NCBI GenBank assembly: GCA_945873855.1
Contig: CAMCEN010000012.1
Location: 1 to 44,558, forward strand
Direction: 5' to 3'
DNA length: 44,558 nucleotides
DNA from: an uncultured Campylobacter sp.
Lineage (GTDB): Bacteria > Campylobacterota > Campylobacteria > Campylobacterales > Campylobacteraceae
The notes below the pieces were generated by a model, which was not told where the DNA came from, did not search any database, and saw only the letters and a list, made by a program, of their open reading frames with translations. Numbering within the stretch: position 1 is the stretch's first letter; each line of letters begins with the position of its first letter. Positions 42,645 to 44,558 of this stretch are shown here, piece after piece. Made by a program: the position numbers and the translations under genes.

Positions 42645-44558
42645 TTACACACCTTGTTCTATCTTATTATAAGCTAGCAATTTAATCTCTTCAAATTCTA
42701 AGCTTGTATCTTCAAGTATTATTTTATCTATTTTATATTCTCCATCATATAAAGCATTTTGTATAAATATTTCATTATTGCTATTAGCTATATCTGTGAT
42801 TATTAAGTCGTTATTTTTATTTGTGCTAAGTTCTATTTCATTTAGTTTAATATCATTAAATCTTAAACTTATGCTTTGTTTATTATTATGGTGGCTATAC
42901 ACTACATCTTTGCCCCAATCTTTACTAAATACATATACATCATTACCGCCATTACCTACTAAATCTTCATTAGTCTTTGAACTAATTATAATATCATCTT
43001 TATTGCTACCTTGTAATTTATTATTTTCATCTTTATTTATGATAATATTTACATTAAGTTTTGAAGTAATTGCATCTAAATCATAAATGTTTTCGTTGTT
43101 TATAGTTTTAGTTATTAAGACATCTTTTAAGTTATTTACTAAAATATCGTTATTATCTAATAAATCTAAGACATAATATATTTCGTTATTATCAATTGCT
43201 TGATTTATTAGCTTGCTTACTAAATCATTTGCTTGCTTTAAGCTTGATAAATCATCAAAGACATCACTAAACTCTATTAAATCTATAAAGGCTTCTTTTA
43301 AGTTATCTTTGGCTTTATTTTCTAGCTTATTTAATGCATCGCTATAATCTATTAAGGTCTTAAGGCTATCATCTTGCATATTAGTATCTACTAAAAGCTT
43401 TAAATCATTTGCATATTCTTTTAATCTAGTTTGCATTAAGCTAGATTTATAGGTGTAATCAAGTATTGCTTGATAGCTTTTAGTTATATTTGCTTTTATG
43501 TTTAATAAGTCTTCATTGCTATCATAGTATAAAGTTTGAATATCCTTGCCACTAAAGGCTTGCAACACACTATATTTATCTTTTAATTCTAGCACTTGCT
43601 TTAATAAATCTTGGTCTATATTTCTTTGATTTAATAGCTTATTTAATCCGCTTGGGGTTAATGATTGTATATTAGCATTATTAGTATTTTCAAGCTCTTG
43701 GTTAATTGCTACTTTATCATTGCTTTTTAAGCTATTTACATAGCTAGTTGATACATCGCTTCTTATATTTACTATATTGATTTTATTTTGCTGCAAAAAG
43801 CTTTCATCATCATTTATGCTTTTATAGTGTTTGCTTGTTTTAGCCCACTCATTTACTAGCTTTGGTAATATTTTAAGTTGCTTTTGCTTTTCATCTAAGC
43901 TTGCAAACTCATTATAAATATCTACTAAGGCATTATCGCTATTAGCACTTAGGACTAAAGCATCTGCTAAATCTCTTACAAAGCCGGTGCCTTTAATAAG
44001 CCCAGCACTCTCAGCCATTTCTCTTTCAACCGTATTTACACTAAAATCAATATCACTAGCAAGTGCATTATCGCTATCATTTATAGCAAAGCTACCAACT
44101 AGAATTTGCTTATTGTCTTTATCTAGGGCTGTGTTATCATCTAGGAATTCTAGATTTATGCTTTTTATGCCGTGCTCGCTTAGGCTTTTTAGCTCGCCAG
44201 ATTCAGCCTTGCCATTGCTGTTATAATCCTGCCAAACTAGAATTTCATTAAAGGCTTTATCACTTTCATCAAACACCCCATTATCATCGCTATCAAGGTC
44301 TTTTAGAGCCTCTACGCCGTTCTTTGCTAGTTCGCCATTTTTAAGCTGAGTAAAATTACCAAATAGCTCTGCTCCGCTATTTATCTCATTATCGCCGTTT
44401 ATATCCCTTGCTAGTATGCCATCACTCCCACTTATCCAGCTACTTTTAAAGGCTATTTCATCGCCATTGTGGTCAAAAAACACGCCATTTTCAAGGGTTA
44501 TAGTATCAATCTTGCCGTTATTGTTTAGATCAAGAGCGATAGGGTCGTAAAGTGAGAT
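42645..44558 (-). CDS. RTX protein with FrpC-like self-processing module (5' end outside window)
   Basis: The frame is open to the right edge, so only the last 637 residues are seen. The first visible residues, ISLYDPIALDLNNNGKID, followed by VFFDHNGDEIAFKSSWISGS, DGILARDINGDNEINSGAEL, and VWQDYNSNGKAESGELKSLS match the calcium-dependent self-processing module of Neisseria FrpC and ApxIVA as I recall it. In those, the chain is cut at an Asp-Pro bond, and here that pair is encoded at 44546-44541. A long helical region follows (about 170-490), then a single RTX-type block (LVGNGGNDVYVFSKDWGKD) and the related C-terminal domain ending in a type I secretion-like tail. It is probably a secreted toxin or adhesin. 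It carries many TTA/AAT codons toward its 3' end and lies in the putative island. Confidence 0.85.
   Translation of the reverse strand: MSLYDPIALDLNNNGKIDTITLENGVFFDHNGDEIAFKSSWISGSDGILARDINGDNEINSGAELFGNFTQLKNGELAKNGVEALKDLDSDDNGVFDESDKAFNEILVWQDYNSNGKAESGELKSLSEHGIKSINLEFLDDNTALDKDNKQILVGSFAINDSDNALASDIDFSVNTVEREMAESAGLIKGTGFVRDLADALVLSANSDNALVDIYNEFASLDEKQKQLKILPKLVNEWAKTSKHYKSINDDESFLQQNKINIVNIRSDVSTSYVNSLKSNDKVAINQELENTNNANIQSLTPSGLNKLLNQRNIDQDLLKQVLELKDKYSVLQAFSGKDIQTLYYDSNEDLLNIKANITKSYQAILDYTYKSSLMQTRLKEYANDLKLLVDTNMQDDSLKTLIDYSDALNKLENKAKDNLKEAFIDLIEFSDVFDDLSSLKQANDLVSKLINQAIDNNEIYYVLDLLDNNDILVNNLKDVLITKTINNENIYDLDAITSKLNVNIIINKDENNKLQGSNKDDIIISSKTNEDLVGNGGNDVYVFSKDWGKDVVYSHHNNKQSISLRFNDIKLNEIELSTNKNNDLIITDIANSNNEIFIQNALYDGEYKIDKIILEDTSLEFEEIKLLAYNKIEQGV

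Noticed and set aside
42656-42664. Fourth copy of the GATGAA element (TTGTTCTATCTT)
   Set aside because: Only the 3' half of the tip is present, inside the RTX coding sequence, with no partner strand.

Overview
The window is a chromosomal segment from a Campylobacter-like epsilonproteobacterium. The evidence is gene content and local order: a PglJ-like protein closely resembling what I recall of C. jejuni PglJ, the ubiE-xseA-serC run, dnaJ beside a RacR/RacS-type pair and recR, rpsB-tsf followed by an ABC ATPase, AAGGA-type ribosome binding sites, and TGxTATAAT/TGCTAAAAT -10 promoters. Base composition is AT-rich, with heavy use of CTA and GCTAGC. I cannot assign a species.

Layout. 1-258 is non-coding with a C10 tract. 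259-6309 (minus) is part of a pgl-type N-glycosylation locus: a MOP-type flippase, a GT2, two PglH-like GT4s, a hicBA toxin-antitoxin module with its own promoter, and PglJ. 6310-6753 is packed with structured DNA and repeats. Next come glmM (minus), a small divergent hypothetical gene, an NhaC-type antiporter, a roughly 1-kb repeat island (10.3-11.25 kb), pth and rplY. On the plus strand follow a hypothetical gene, ubiE, xseA and serC. A minus-strand pair encodes a di-haem peroxidase-like protein and a GGDEF/EAL membrane protein. The plus strand then carries znuA-znuC-znuB, a DUF2156 gene, a DUF4160/DUF2442 pair, flhB, rpsB-tsf, a LolD-like ATPase and an SPFH/NfeD pair. recR-racS-racR (minus) and dnaJ (plus) follow. 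34.5-40.05 kb is an ABC-exporter polysaccharide cluster (Wzm, Wzt, a coiled-coil mini-protein, a tandem-domain GT) with divergent gmd. A tRNA(CAT) at 40217-40293 is followed by a P4-type integrase, a stretch of direct and inverted repeats with a gene remnant, and the 3' part of a large RTX protein with a FrpC-like self-processing module. This last part is probably the left end of an integrated island that runs off the right edge.

Two genome-level patterns stand out. First, most intergenic gaps are filled with copies of an 18-bp perfect palindrome, AGGAATTCTAGAATTCCT, and decayed half-units. Several genes (pth, dnaJ, znuC, the EAL gene) use the TAG at the edge of a copy as their stop codon, and one copy is read through inside a glycosyltransferase. 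Second, three intergenic sites (6349-6446, 12047-12176 reversed, 28281-28405) carry a previously unnamed (to me) structured element of about 100-130 nt. A nearly invariant 20-nt hairpin of the form GATGAAYTANNTRTTCTATC sits on variable but fully complementary stems, with a compensatory Y-R change. This is the best candidate here for an undescribed RNA or DNA element.

All calls are from reading the sequence; no database search was possible.
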